Positions 34,379-46,196 of a DNA stretch of 64,000 nucleotides are shown piece by piece. How positions within the stretch are numbered: the stretch's first letter is position 1; each line of letters starts with the position of its first letter. The stretch is from contig NC_045149.1 of NCBI RefSeq assembly GCF_008831285.2, positions 8,336,417 through 8,400,416 on the forward strand, written 5' to 3'. Made by a program: the position numbers and the translations under genes. The notes beneath the pieces were generated by a model, which worked only from the letters and a program-made list of their open reading frames with translations, was not told the origin of the DNA and searched no databases. The stretch is from Nymphaea colorata (taxonomy: Eukaryota > Streptophyta > Magnoliopsida > Nymphaeales > Nymphaeaceae).

Positions 34379-35837
34379 AGAGAATGAGAGTTGCTTGCAT
34401 GGAAGAGCTTCTCCTTTGACAAGTCGGGAGGCTGGATATCGTTAAAAATATATCGAACCCCATCTGGTCAGGTACCTGTCGGGTACCTGGCCTGATGCCC
34501 AGTCTTACGGGTGCGGGTGGCCACTAGCTCTACCAACCTGCTACACATACTCTTAGGAAAAGCACGTAATGAGTTATAGATTTGTTCCTTTCCATTTTAC
34601 ATTATGAAACATGTTGGTGAGGGAGGGGGAGATTTTTGGCAAAGACAATGGTATTTAATCGTCTGAAAGTGGAGGTAGTAGTTATAATAACTTAATTTTA
34701 TATGCATAAATTTATTTAGGGAACTACCAAGCTGCAGAGCTTAAGCTGGTTGGAGCAATGAGTTGTCAGAATGTGTCTTCGTTTAGATTTCGGTGAACAT
34801 TATATTCCTAATAGGTCTATAAAGACAGATAGTCAATTCTGTGCCGTTTTATACAAAGGATCTGAGGATATGTAAATTAAATTTGGAATGAAGTCGGCCA
34901 CAGGTGAGAAAAATGTTTAGGGACACCCCAAAATAAAAGTTAATGCTGTAATATATAATTTTTATAATATTTTTGGATGGGTAGTCCGCAGCAAATTAAG
35001 AGGTTGCATTGTATACGAGTGCTAAAAAAAATTTCAATTTCTAACAAATTGGAAAAGTTCATTCACCGTCAAAAAGGAATTTTCGATCGAATAATTAATT
35101 ATCCAATACCTTTCCTGGGATTATTAATGGTACTTCTCTAAAGGCTCAATCATGTTACCGAGTGTAGATAAACGTTAAACAAAATTTACGAATTGAATGG
35201 TCAAGATAGTGATGAAATGTAATGCTACTAACTGTTTCTCTATCAGCAGCGCAATAGTTGCCTTGTTGAATCTGACTTTATTTTTTCTTTTTCCTTGCAT
35301 CCATTACATTGAAATGAATTACAGCTTAGTACATGTGCTCTACATTCTGACGTTGTTACAGCAACGGCAGGTAATATTTGTCTTCTGTTCAGTTAAAGCA
35401 AAATAAAGGATACATACCGGGTGCACATTGTCTGTTATGAACATGCCAAAACCTTCAAATCCGAGTGGATTATTCTCAAACTAGAATCTCCGTGAAGATA
35501 AAGAAGCCCTCGATCGATCCTAAAAGAAGATAGTCAACCCTGTTTGCCAACATAATAGAGAACAATGAGACACTTTAATCCTGTCTACACAAAAAGGATA
35601 TTAAAGATGGAAGAAGGTTCTAGAACTAAAATGACTGCTCTTCTAAAATGAACCAAGAACATAATCATGCTGAAAAACCGGACATGCATGCATAGGTGAA
35701 AGCCTAACACCAAAGGTTCATGAGATGAGGGAAAACTGATATCTGGTAGATCGTCCAATTCAGCCGCACAAAATCAGTAGCTAAACTCCAAGGAGAATGC
35801 CTTCTGTACGCTGCTCAGTGCACACAACAAATGTGCC
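32124..35837. other. AT-rich DNA with no recognised gene
   Basis: It holds a 19-base C run (32286-32304), a two-copy tandem repeat of about 108 bases starting CATTTGAAGCAACTGAAAA (32363-32470, 32471-32578), a purine-rich block (33415-33570), a (TA)n tract at 34342-34374 and a GC-rich hAT-like patch near 34460-34520. No protein-coding sequence was recognised. Confidence 0.6.
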
Positions 35838-36140
35838 TTCATGACTTCCTCCATGCGTAGCCGTGCTGCCAGTCTCTGGCATCGCTACATTCTCTGATTC
35901 AGCCATGGGTAGTGCAGAACGCAGAACAGCGTTCACCAGAGCTAACCTTGCTCTGATACCATGTCACGAGTAATAGATTCTCAGCAGAAAAAACAATGAT
36001 AGTCACTCACGCAATCACGAAAGCAACAGAGATACCAAAACTACATACACAAACGAGAGGGGTCACCAAAACTACATACACAAACGAGAAGGGAAAGAGA
36101 GAATGGTGATAAGGTAACAGCTAAAGGGGGAAAGATGACA
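35838..36140 (-). mobile_element. Cop-3 LTR, primer site and gag start (second, truncated internal region)
   Basis: The LTR 35962-36140 reads TGTCATC..TGACA on the minus strand. It is followed by the primer site TGGTATCAGAGC (plus 35950-35961), then an ATG at 35907 that begins MAESENVAMPETG, the same start as the Cop-3 gag at 43610. Homology ends after about 23 residues. Within the LTR a 28-base block with ACCAAAACTACATACACAAACGAG words is doubled (36035-36090). Confidence 0.85.
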
Positions 36141-36144
36141 TGCT

Positions 36145-36815
36145 CCCCCTCGAGTTGGTGCACGGATGCTGATCTGCCCCAACTTGTCAACGATCCTGAT
36201 GTGCTGTTTGGATGAAGAGGTTTTGTGAACACATCTGCCCCTAGTCTTGACTACTGATATATGATGTAGCAATTTCTTTTTTTTTTTTGAAATTCTTTCA
36301 CGAATAAAATGACAAACTACATCTATATGTTTGGTCCTCTCATGAAAAGTGGGTTGGCACTGATGTGTATAGCAGCCTTATTGTCACATTTAAGTTCCAT
36401 AGGTTGGTTTATGACAACACCCATATCTGTTAAAAGGAACTTAATCCAAATCAACTCACAAGCACTTGATGCCATGGCCCTATACTTTGACTCTTCACTG
36501 GATCGAGCAACCACGGATTGTTTTGCTACTTTTCCAAGTAACAAGATTTCCTCCCACGAATGTACAAAAAACTTGTAGTTGACCTTCTATCATTGGGATT
36601 GCCGACCCAATCAGGTTCAATGAATTCAATGATGTCAAGTTTGCCATTTCTTTTCATAAGGATACGTTTGACTGGATTACCCATATCGTAGAATCCTTTA
36701 GATTGGTTCCATATACAATGTTCTAGGCATATGCATGAAATGACTGATAGCACTGACTAAATAGGAGATATGAAGACGAGTGATAGTTAAGTAGATAAGC
36801 TTTCCTACTAGATGC
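36145..36815 (-). pseudogene. pol: Cop-3 RNase H and end of reverse transcriptase
   Basis: The minus-strand RNase H piece has SVVARSSEESKYRAMA and LKCDNKAAIHISANP. A frame further upstream has DWVGNPNDRRSTT. The RT tail (GKAYLLNY region, 36770-36815) is readable with stops. The sequence continues across Cop-4 into 42003: the C-terminal RT motif there (EEVDRFHR) joins the RKAYLL part here. Cop-4 therefore split one element. Confidence 0.85.
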
Positions 36816-37234
36816 TGTAATAAACCACATCATGATGCATTCGGCAACAACACAACCAGCTTCAAGACTGTCGCTGGAAGAGATAACGCCCAGGCCACCA
36901 AAATTGCAGCTGGAGGAGATCACACTCAAGCCAACAATATTAAATCCAAAATTATAGCTAACAGAGATCACACCCATGCCAAAGAAAGCGGTGATCTCAG
37001 TATGGCAACGATCTTAGAAAAAGGGGGAAATGTATGATCTTGTAAATCAATCAAACTCCAAGAAATGTGGAACTGATAAGCATGCAAATTGAATATAAAT
37101 GAAATCTCTTGTCTTGTGAAAAATAACAAGAAAGAGATATTTCCTATTGTGGATGTAGACTAAAAGTCGAACCATGTTAAAACATTGTCGTCTACTATTT
37201 TACCTTTTTATTCTCCTTGGTGTGTGGTTTTGTA
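36816..37234 (+). repeat. Cop-4 5' LTR
   Basis: Starts TGTAATAAACCACATC and ends GTGTGGTTTTGTA. The words GAGATCA.ACCCATGCC recur inside it. Confidence 0.9.
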
Positions 37235-37260
37235 TGGTATCAGAGCCTGGTTATTCACAA

Positions 37261-38370
37261 ATGGCGTCTCAACCACTGACACAAGACGAAAACTCCTACA
37301 GCATGGCTGCGGCATCACCAAAATCTGGATCTAACACCATGAATTTGCCGTTTTTATGTCTAACCTCCTCCATCATACCTGCTCCAACTAGTCTTCACCA
37401 AAATCTGGATCCGACACCATAAAATTGTCTTCCGACAACTATTTACTTTGGGATTCTCAGTTCATTCCTATGCTTAAGAGTTATAATATGATGGGATATA
37501 TTGATGGGTCGTTCAAGTGTCCATACCAGTTCTAGCCTAGTGAAGATGGCAAAAGAACTATTTTAAATCTAGCCTTTCTGGAATGACATCAGGGTGATCA
37601 ACTTTTGCTAAGTTGGATCATCTCATCGTTAAGTGAAGTCGTACATAGTCAAGTCGTAGGTCTTGATTCGTCGTACAAAGCGTGGATCACCATAATGCAT
37701 ATCTACGCTGCTCAGTCTAGAGCAAAGGTGCAGCAATTAAAATCTGCCCTACAAAACCTGAAAAAGGGAACTGAATTCATAACAGCATATTTTCACAAAG
37801 CCAAAGACATAGCTCACCAGTTAGCTATGGCCTCCAAACCAGTCGACGAAGAGGATCTTGTTATGAACATTCTCTCTGACCTTCCCACTGAAAAATATGG
37901 CACTTTGAAAATGCGTCGATCCTCTAAATCTGGAGGAGTTATATTTTTTGCTTCTTATTCAAGAATCTGAAATCTTGAAGTTTGGAAATTTTGAAGACCC
38001 TTTAGCCTATATAGTGCATCGACAACACTTGAAGAATCACAACTATCGTGGCAAGATTGACCAGCAAAGAGGGCGTCCAGGAAACCATCCTCAGGATAAA
38101 TCTCTCAATTGTCATGCTTGTGGAAACCGTGGACATTTTGCTTCTTCATGCCGAACTGTATGTCAAGCCTGCAGGAAACCAAGACATGGTGCATTAAACT
38201 GTAAATTATGTAAATTCCAAAAGGAATCATCGTCCCCAGAAGCCTATCATATGGAGACTATACCTCAAACCGATGACGGATTTTGGTATCTAGACACTGG
38301 TGCTACCCATCACGTGACTGCTAATCTTAACAAGTTGTCTGTTCAATCAAAATACCATGGGAAAGATTAG
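37261..38370 (+). pseudogene. gag-pol: Cop-4 gag and protease
   Basis: The start MASQPLTQDEN lies 26 bases after the primer site start. A frameshift near 37420 breaks the frame, and a stop follows near 37533. The capsid segment 37605-37910 has SWIISSLSEVVHSQVVG. Two zinc-knuckle-like motifs follow, CHACGNRGHFASSC and CQACRKPRHGALNC, about 18 residues apart. Protease has WYLDTGATHHVT (active site intact). The frame ends at TAG 38368. Confidence 0.82.
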
Positions 38371-39310
38371 TTGAGAGTTGGAAACACTGCTGGTCTTCAA
38401 ATCAAGAATGTTGGTAATGTTTCTCTCTATAGCTCAGACTCAAAATTCTTTATAAATAATGTGTTGCGTGTTCCTACTATTTCTAAGAATCTACTATCTG
38501 TGCATAAATTTGCCTATGACAATGATGTTGTTTTTGAATTTGATGCAAATTGCTGATATGTTAAGAATCAGACAACAGGGGAGAAACTTCTGGAGGAAGC
38601 AAATAAAGGAGGCCTGTATCAGCTAAAGTTACAACAATATGTAACTATCCAGAAAACAACACTTGTAGGAGAATGAGTCTCAATTGATGGTTGACACAGT
38701 GGAATGGGACATCCTGATTTTAATGCATGTTTTGCATAAATTTGATTTACCTATTGACAGCAACTCTTTTAATAAGATATGTGATGCATGTCAAACAAGA
38801 AAAAGTCGTGCTCTTCCATTTGCACAAACACAACATAAGATTCATGCTCCACTTGATTTGATTTTCTCTAATGTTTGGGGACCATCAGCTACCCCATCTT
38901 TGCATGGTTATAGTTACTATGTTAACTTTATGAATGCATTCTTTCATTTCTTTTGGATATATATTAAAAATAGATCACATGTTCTCTCCGTTTTTAAAAC
39001 CTTCCAAGTTATGGTAGAAGGTCAATTTGATAAAAAAATCAAGGCTGTTCAAAGCGATTGGGGAGGAGAATATCGTATTGTTTCCACCTACCTCAAACAG
39101 ATTGGTATTGTTCATCGAGTTGCTTGTCCACATGCTCACTAACAAAATGGCACCATAGAAAGCAAACACAGGCATATAAACATCGGATTGACACTTCTCG
39201 CACATGCCAACTTGCCCTACAAATATTGGGACTTTTGCATTTAGAACTATTGATTTTTTATCAATAGAACGCCAACTCGGGTTCTCAAAATGAAGTCACA
39301 TATCAAGTTT
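38371..39310 (+). pseudogene. pol: Cop-4 pre-integrase and integrase
   Basis: The stretch has NVLRVPTISKNLLSV, then a shifted frame with CDACQTRKSRALPF. The first catalytic Asp position reads FSNVWGPS where the family has S/T-D-x-W-G, so it is Asn. The second (QSDWGGEY) and the Glu (QNGTIESKHR) are present, with a TAA between them at 39140. The enzyme could not be active. Confidence 0.82.
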
Positions 39311-41584
39311 TGTTCAAAAACTCTCCAAATTATAAATTGTTCAAGGTTTTTGGATGTGCTTGCTATCCATGTCTACATGATTTCAACTCTCACAAATTGC
39401 AGCTTCGCAGCAAACATGTCTTTTTTGGTTACAGCGGCATGTACAAAGGGAACATTTGCTTTGATCAAGAAACAAGCAAACTTATCAGTACACATGTGGT
39501 ATTTGATGAAAGTGTACATCCCTTCAAAACCTCGGTGTCAACAGCCAAACCCACACAAAATAATCCTACACATACACTCCCCTTAGTCATAACCATGCCA
39601 TCCCAAACCATAACCCACCAACCAAACCGTGCCCCAATACAAACTTTATACCATCCACCAAACCTTATACCATCTCTAGCATCTGATCCCTCAACTCAAC
39701 CAGCTTCTCCCATTCATTCCCCTTCTACCACCATCTCCCCTGCCCAGGATACGCAACTTGAACCCACACCACCATCGAACCCTCCGGCACCTCCAACATT
39801 CCCCAAACCACTCTGATCCCATGCCATGCTCACTCGGTCACAAACTGGTTCTCTAAAGCCCAAAATCTATACCATCTCCAAATATCCTCTCCTTGAAATT
39901 CATCTCACCCATCTAAACCTTGAAACCAAACCTCATACTGTGTCCCAAGCCTTGAAACATGTTCAATGGGTTCACGCCCTAAAAATGAACTTGCAGCTCT
40001 GCACAACAATTACACATGGACCCTTGTCCCGCCGCCTCCCTCTGTTAATATTATTGGATCGAAATGGGTTTTTCACATCAAAAGAAAAGCTGATGGCACG
40101 CTTGAATGGTATAAGGCTCGCTTAGTCGTCAAGGGCTATACGCAAGAACATGGTATCAACTACTTTGAAACCTTCAGTCTAGTAGTCAAACATACATCTA
40201 TACGAGTTCTTCTCACGATTGCCATCACCTATGGTTGGACTGTTCGACAACTTGATGTTCACAATGCTTTCCTTCATGGCGTTCTCATTGAGAAGGTATA
40301 TATGGCTCAGCCCTGGGTTTTTGTGAAGACTGATTTCCTCATCATGTTTATCAGTTGCATAAGGTCATCTATGGTTTAAAACAGTCTCCTCATGCCTGGT
40401 TCCATCGGCTCATGACCTTCTTGGTTTCATTGGATTTTGTTGGCTCTAAAGTGGATCTCTCTCTTTTTACGCAGTTGTGGCATGATTCAAACTTATTTAT
40501 CTTAATCGATGTTGATGACATCATTATTACCGACAGTAATGATACTATGATTCAATCTATTATCTACACTCTAGATCAAGAATTTGACATCATAGACCTT
40601 GGCCTTCTGCACTATTTTTTTGGCATACAAGCAACGTTCTCATCCAAAGGTCTATTTCTCTCTCAAGAAAAATACATGCTTGATCTTCTCCAGAAAGCAA
40701 ATATGGTTGATGCAAAATCCCACTCGACTCCTATGTCGACCACTTTTAAGTTGTCTAAACATGATGGGGAGCCCTTCTCAGATCCCACTCCTTATCGGCA
40801 ACTTGTTGGCACACTACAATGTCTTACACTTACAAGGCCCGATCTCTCTTTTGTTGTTAACAAAGTTTGTCAGTACATGCAGCATCCTACCACTATATAC
40901 ATGACTGCAGTCAAACATATTTTACATTATGTTAAGGCAACACTATCTTGCAGTTCCCTTTTAAAACAGCCCACAATTTTCAAATTGATGCTTACACAGA
41001 TGCAGACTGGGCTGGAAATATTGACGATCGAAAGTCTACTGGAGGATTTGCCATGTTCATGGGTTCATCCCTTGTCTCTTGGTCTGCTTGCGAATAGCCT
41101 ACTTTTGCTCGATCAAGCACCGAAGCTGAATATCGTGCTCTGGCATCATGTTCCTCTAAGGTTTTATGGCTAACGTTTTTACTTCAGGAATTAAATATCA
41201 CTATGTCGCATGTCCTTCGTTTGTGGTGTGATAACATCAAGAAGCTGAATATCGTGCTCTGGCATCATGTTCCTCTAAGGTTTTATGGCTAACGTTTTTA
41301 CTTCAGGAATTAAATATCACTATGTCGCATGTCCTTCGTTTGTGGTGTGATAACATCAATGCTGCCTCTCTCTCTGCCAATTTTGTATTTCATAATAGAA
41401 GCAAGCATATTGAGATCGACGTCCATTTTGTTCGAGATCACATCGCAAAGAATCATCTTCAAGTTCACTATATTCCTAGTGCTGATCAGCTGGCTGACAT
41501 TCTCACCAAGCCTCTCTCTCAAACTACTTTTGACAATTTAGATTCAAGCTTAACGCTCTTTCCCGAGCATTCATCTTGTGGGGG
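39310..41584 (+). pseudogene. pol: Cop-4 integrase tail, reverse transcriptase and RNase H
   Basis: FKVFGCACYPCLHDF and HVFFGYSGMYKG mark the integrase tail, followed by a Pro/Thr-rich linker (39530-39816). RT: SKWVFHIKRKADGT, LDVHNAFLHG, a frameshift near 40330, VIYGLKQSPHAWF and the VDVDDIIIT catalytic box. RNase H is frame-shifted and contains a perfect 119-bp tandem duplication (41122-41240, 41241-41359), then HIEIDVHFVRDHI and LADILTKPLSQTTF. Confidence 0.85.
41122..41359 (+). repeat. Perfect 119-bp tandem duplication in Cop-4 RNase H
   Basis: Two copies starting GAAGCTGAATATCGTGC read identically. The unit is not a multiple of three. Cop-7 has a single copy at the same place (54681 onward). 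Confidence 0.95.
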
Positions 41585-42002
41585 GACAATAAACCACATC
41601 ATGATGCACTCGGCAATAGCACAACCAGCTCCAAGATTGTCGCTGGAAGAGATAACGCCCAGGCCACCAAAATTGCAGCTGGAAGAGATCATGCTTATGC
41701 CAACAATAATAGATTCAAAATTATAGCAAACAGAGATCACGCCCATGCCAAAGATAACTATGATCTCAGTATGGCAACAATCTTAGAAAAAAGGGAAACG
41801 TATGATCTTGTAAATCAATCAAACCCCAAGAAATGTGTGATTGATAGACATGCAAATTGAATATAAATGAAATCTCTTGTCTTGTGAAAAATAACAAGAA
41901 AAAGATATTTCCTATCATGGATGTAGACTAAAAGTTGAACCACATTAAAACATTGTCATCTACTATTTTACCCTTTTCTTATCCTTGGTGTGTGGTTTTG
42001 TA
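41585..42002 (+). repeat. Cop-4 3' LTR
   Basis: Collinear with 36816-37234. The first two bases differ from the 5' LTR. It ends GTGTGGTTTTGTA before Cop-3 sequence resumes. Confidence 0.9.
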
Positions 42003-43610
42003 CGGTGAAACCTATCAACCTCTTCAATCAACTCTTCATCGTTTTGTCTTTGTTTACTAGTAGGAGTGTCTACACTTTTGGATCCCAACATCCCTGTGTC
42101 TTTTAAGAGATTCAATCCATATTTTCTTTGACATAAAAACATACCTTTATATGAGTGTGCTATCTCAATACCCAAAAAATACCTCAACTTTCCTGGATCA
42201 TTGATCTCAAACTTTGCATGAAGTGTACTTTTTTACCACTTGAATCAATTGTATGTCATCTCCTATCACTATGATATCATCAGCGTTGACCAATAATGAC
42301 ATAGTGCCCCTATTAATACAACATAGGAGCATCGTGTAGTCAGTTGTGCTGCATTTGAATCCCATTTCAATAAGGACACTACTTAACTTAGAAAATCATG
42401 TGCGATTAGATTGTTTTAAGTTATATATTGACTTTTTAAGCTTACACACCTTTCCAGTGCCATGAGTGAAACATGGAGGAGGATTCATATAGACTTCCTC
42501 TTCTAATTCTCCATGAAGAAATACATTTTTTACATCTAGTTGTTGTACACACCAAATTTTTTTTTTGCAGCCACAAATAGTAAAATCCGTATAAGGAACT
42601 CAGTTTGGCAACCAGAGCAAAGGTCTTAGTGAAGTCGATTCATTTATTCTATGTATTCCCTTTTGCAATGAGTCTTTCCTTGTATCGTTCGACTGATCCA
42701 TCACTGTTAAATTTCATTTTATATATCTAACGACATCCAACTACACACTTTTCAGGGAGTAGCTGCATCATGGTCCAAGATTTATTTTTTTCTAATGCTT
42801 TCAACTTCTCATTCACATCGGCTTGCCACTTAGAATCTCTGCATGCTTTCTTACATGATGATCATACACCATCAGCACATGCACTTGCTATACATGCTCT
42901 ATAGCCCGGTTTTGACACATGATTCATCACTTTTCTTCATGTTTCCTCCCATTGAATCAAGGAACAAATGGTGTTGAAGGAGGGCAATGGTGATGTCAGT
43001 ATAATTTGATTCCTAAATTGTTCATAATCAGGCCCTAAACTAGCAAGAAGCTTAAATACTTTATCTTCTTCAAAGCACACTTGGGAGATATCATCACTAG
43101 GTTGGCGATATTGCTGCAGTTTGTCGAACATCCCATGCAACGTCCCAACATACATGTTGAACGACTTATCTTCACGATTAAAAGTCTAAATTTCTTGCTC
43201 TAGTTCATATACTCTAGCAAGGTTGTATTAATTTCCATACACTTCACTGCATCCCAAATTTCTTTTGTGGTGTTCTGATACATATGACCCACGGAGATCT
43301 TAGACACCATGGAATTTAACAACCAGCCAATAACAGTGTCATTTTCTGATTCCCATTTCTAAAACGCAGGATCTGATGGGTGGGGCTGTTTGTATTTTCC
43401 AGTATTATACCCAAATTTTGACTTCCCACTTAAAAATAACTTCACAGATTTGGACCAGCTTAGATAATCCGTACCCGTAAAAGGCTTAGTAGTGATCCAC
43501 AGTATGTGATTCTAATTAGAATTGTGATTATGATCTGAACCTTCATGCCTTGCTCCATGCGTAGGAGTGCTGCCAGTCTCTGGCATCGCTACATTCTCTG
43601 ATTCAGCCAT
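42003..43610 (-). pseudogene. gag-pol: Cop-3 gag fused to reverse transcriptase
   Basis: On the minus strand gag starts MAESENVAMPETG at 43610 and runs through LSWSKSVKLFLSGKSKFG, WGL/WLLNSM and a segment EDKVFKLLASLGPDYEQF (ORF 43155-42937). Right after gag (near 42890) comes RT: KWQADVNEKLKALEKNKSW, the DGSVERYK block, and ending MRYFLGIEIAHS..(42187). Zinc knuckle, protease and integrase are missing, an internal deletion of about 2 kb. Many stops are present. Confidence 0.8.
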
Positions 43611-43665
43611 GGGTAATGCAGAACACAAAACAACTTTCACCAGAGCTAGCCTTACTCTGATATCA

Positions 43666-43916
43666 TGTCATGAATAATAGATGCTTAGTAGAAAACACAA
43701 TGATACTCACTCACGCAACCACAAAAGCAACAGAGGTTTACGTGTTTCGGCGTTGGAGTCTACATCCACAATGAGAAGACCTCACACTGCCATTTCATTA
43801 TTCACCTCTGGTTCATTGGGCCATACAAAACTGTTTTTTTAATGACCGACTCTCAACCGACATTCCTTTCTACTGCCTCAAAAGCACATACACAAACGAG
43901 AAGAGAAAGAGAGAAT
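43666..43916 (-). repeat. Cop-3 5' LTR, truncated
   Basis: A degenerate primer site (CTCTGATATCA on the plus strand, 43655-43665) adjoins it. It shares CACGCAA, AAAGCAACAGAG and CAAACGAGAAG words with 35962-36140 but carries an extra ~125-base segment (43737-43865). It breaks off at 43916 into the duplicated CCD4 flank. Confidence 0.8.
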
Positions 43917-43929
43917 ATAATGTGCTTAT

Positions 43930-43985
43930 ATATATCTAGCACCATCGGTTTTCAGCCATCCACATCTAATGTGCTTATATATATA
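43930..43985. repeat. Left edge of duplicated CCD4 flank (copy C)
   Basis: Near-identical to 1615-1672, ending in the (TA)n tract where Cop-5 sits. The flank resumes at 48355. Confidence 0.85.
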
Positions 43986-44204
43986 TATGAAAAAGAAAGA
44001 AGGATGAAGATGATGAACAAAGAAATTAACGTGGTTCGGAAGAAAAATTTCTACTCCACGACTCAGTCATCAATTTCATGATGATCTGGTTCCCTTAGCA
44101 CAGTATTTATACATTACTATGTCTGATTCAAATTTGATTATTCTGCTTAAAAAGCAACAGAGGTTTATGTGGTGAAACCGTGGGACGACCAAACAGTGAT
44201 TATT

Positions 44205-44647
44205 CTGCTTGGAAAAAATCAGACTGTCTTCTAAGAGGATGGCTCTCTGGGTCTCTCACTAAATAAGTCCTTGGACTTGTCATGGGACTTGAAACCTCTG
44301 AACAAGTATGGAAAACCTTGACAAGAAAACTACAACTCCACCGCAAACAAGATAAACCTGTGACTGAATATGTTACTGGTTTCAAGGCTATATGTGATGA
44401 ACTTGTAGCGATTGGAAAGCCTCTTGAGGATGAGGACAAAGTATTTTGGCTTGTTAATGGTCTCAGACTAGGATATGAGTCATTCATGACTTCTATCCTC
44501 AAGCCGCCGGTTCCCTCATATCTTGATGCAGTGTCACCACATCAAGGGCATGAAACAATGAAAGACTTTCATGTGGGAGAGGCTAGGTTGAACAGCCAAA
44601 TGGCCTTCTTCACACAACAATCCAGCAATCAAACCAATAGAAAATGA
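44205..44647 (+). pseudogene. gag: Cop-5 gag, 5' truncated
   Basis: Starts mid-gag at AWKKSDCLLRGWLSGSL. A TAA follows, then an open frame 44282-44647 with LETSEQVWKTLTRKL, TEYVTGFKAICDELVAIGKP and VFWLVNGLRLGYESF. The N-terminal ~90 residues are missing with the 5' LTR. It ends at a stop before the zinc knuckle. Confidence 0.82.
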
Positions 44648-44699
44648 TACAACAATAGTTGGCGCAATATTAATAGCAACAATAGTCGGTTCAGCTCCA

Positions 44700-45427
44700 A
44701 GGGACGTGGGTTCAATCCAGCAACTCAAACTCAAAATCAGCAAGGATCGGCCAATGAAGAGACGAACAAATCCAAGGTACCATGTCAGATTTGTGGCCTA
44801 AATAATCATAGTGCCTTTAAATGTTATCACAAGTTTGTTCATGCTTATCAAACGTGTGATATGCCATGGGCATTTGATGCTATGAAAATCACTGATCCTA
44901 CTAATCAAGACTGGTTTCCTGACATCGGAGCAAGTTCTCATGTGACCGATGATCCAGGTAAACTCAAAAGTTGCATTCCATGTACAAAAACAGAAAACAT
45001 CATGGTAGGAAATGGCCAACATCTTGATATTACACATATTGGAGTTGTCGATATCCATGTGAGGAATCGCACAATTCCTCTCGACAACGTTCTTGTTGTG
45101 CCCGATATTAAGAAAAATCTTATTTCAATTAGTCAAGTCACTTCTACTATGCCTTATGTGTTTGAATTCTCTTCAAATTTCTTCGCTATTAAGGACAAGG
45201 AGACCAAGGAAGTGATTGCAACGGGGTCTAGAGAAGGCGATCTGTATGCTCTCACGCCAAAAACGAAGAATGTGCTCTTTTCAACACGATTTCGACCAGC
45301 TCCCTTTGAAGTGTGGCATGGACGACTTGGTCATCCACATCATAAAGTGTTAAAATTTATGACAGCAAATAACTTGATTACGATGACAGAAAATTTGTCT
45401 AAATCTTTTTCTTGTGCAAGTTGTTAG
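44700..45427 (+). pseudogene. pol: Cop-5 nucleocapsid, protease and pre-integrase
   Basis: The zinc knuckle CQICGLNNHSAFKC is intact (about 44787). Protease has WFPDIGASSHVTDD, where the catalytic triplet DSG reads DIG. VLVVPDIKKNLISISQ follows, then WHGRLGHPHHKV of the integrase zinc domain. A TAG at 45425 interrupts before CRLPF. Confidence 0.82.
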
Positions 45428-46164
45428 ATAGAGAAGGCGTGCAGACTTCCATTTCTTCCTATTGATGATGAGTGTGATTCTTTATTTAGTAAGTGCATTG
45501 TGACTTATGGGGACCGCCTCCTATTACATCTTGCCAGAGTCTAATATATTATGCTTTGTTTGCCAATCAATTCTCTAAATATTCATGGATTTATCCTCTA
45601 AAATGGAAATCCGAAGTTTTTGCCAAATTTCTTGAATTTCACAAAACGATTCGAACACAATTTGATGCAAAGCTCAGAGTTTTTCAAAGTGATGAAGGGG
45701 ATGAGTTTAACAGTTTGGTTCTTACATATTATTTAAAGGAGAACAGCATCAAACATAAAAAATCCTGTCCTAAGACTCTAGAGCAAAATGGTATGGTGGA
45801 AAGAAGACATAGATCGGTTACAGAATTGGGTCTTACTATGTTATTTCATAGCCATCTTCCAGCTCAATATTGGGTCGAGCCTTTTTCCCCTGCAGTTTGT
45901 CTTATCAACCGACTTCCATCACAAGTTTTACACATGCAAAGTCCATATGAGTTGCTTTTCAAGAAACGGCCTGATTATTCTTGTCTTCGCCCTTTTGGAT
46001 CTAATGCTGACTTTGTATTCTTTTCATATTCGTCCAATGAACCTGATCTTATATCTCAACGTCTAGCCCAAATGCATAATACCGAAGAACCTTCTCCTTT
46101 GCCACCTACACCCATAACAGCCCTACATCACCTCTCCAACTCGAGGCACCAAGTTCATCATTAG
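45428..46164 (+). pseudogene. pol: Cop-5 integrase
   Basis: The core has CDLWGPP, QSDEGDEF and EQNGMVERRHRS, so D-D-E is kept, though the GGEY box is GDEF. A short deletion or frameshift precedes MHCDLWG at 45493. The C-terminal LRPFGS motif is followed by a loss of the usual FLGY block. Confidence 0.82.
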
Positions 46165-46196
46165 TCCCATCGACTACCTCCTCCTCAACTCATTCT

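Larger units (their letters stand above)
36816..42002 (+). mobile_element. Cop-4: Ty1/copia retrotransposon nested in Cop-3
   Basis: LTRs 36816-37234 and about 41585-42002 match closely. Primer site TGGTATCAGAGCC starts at 37235, and the purine tract TTGTGGGGG precedes the 3' LTR. gag-PR-INT-RT-RH are all present with several frameshifts and stops. It sits in the RT region of minus-strand Cop-3. The flanking pentamers GATGC and CGGTG do not match, so a target duplication is not visible. Cop-7 at the right end of the window is of the same family. Confidence 0.92.
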
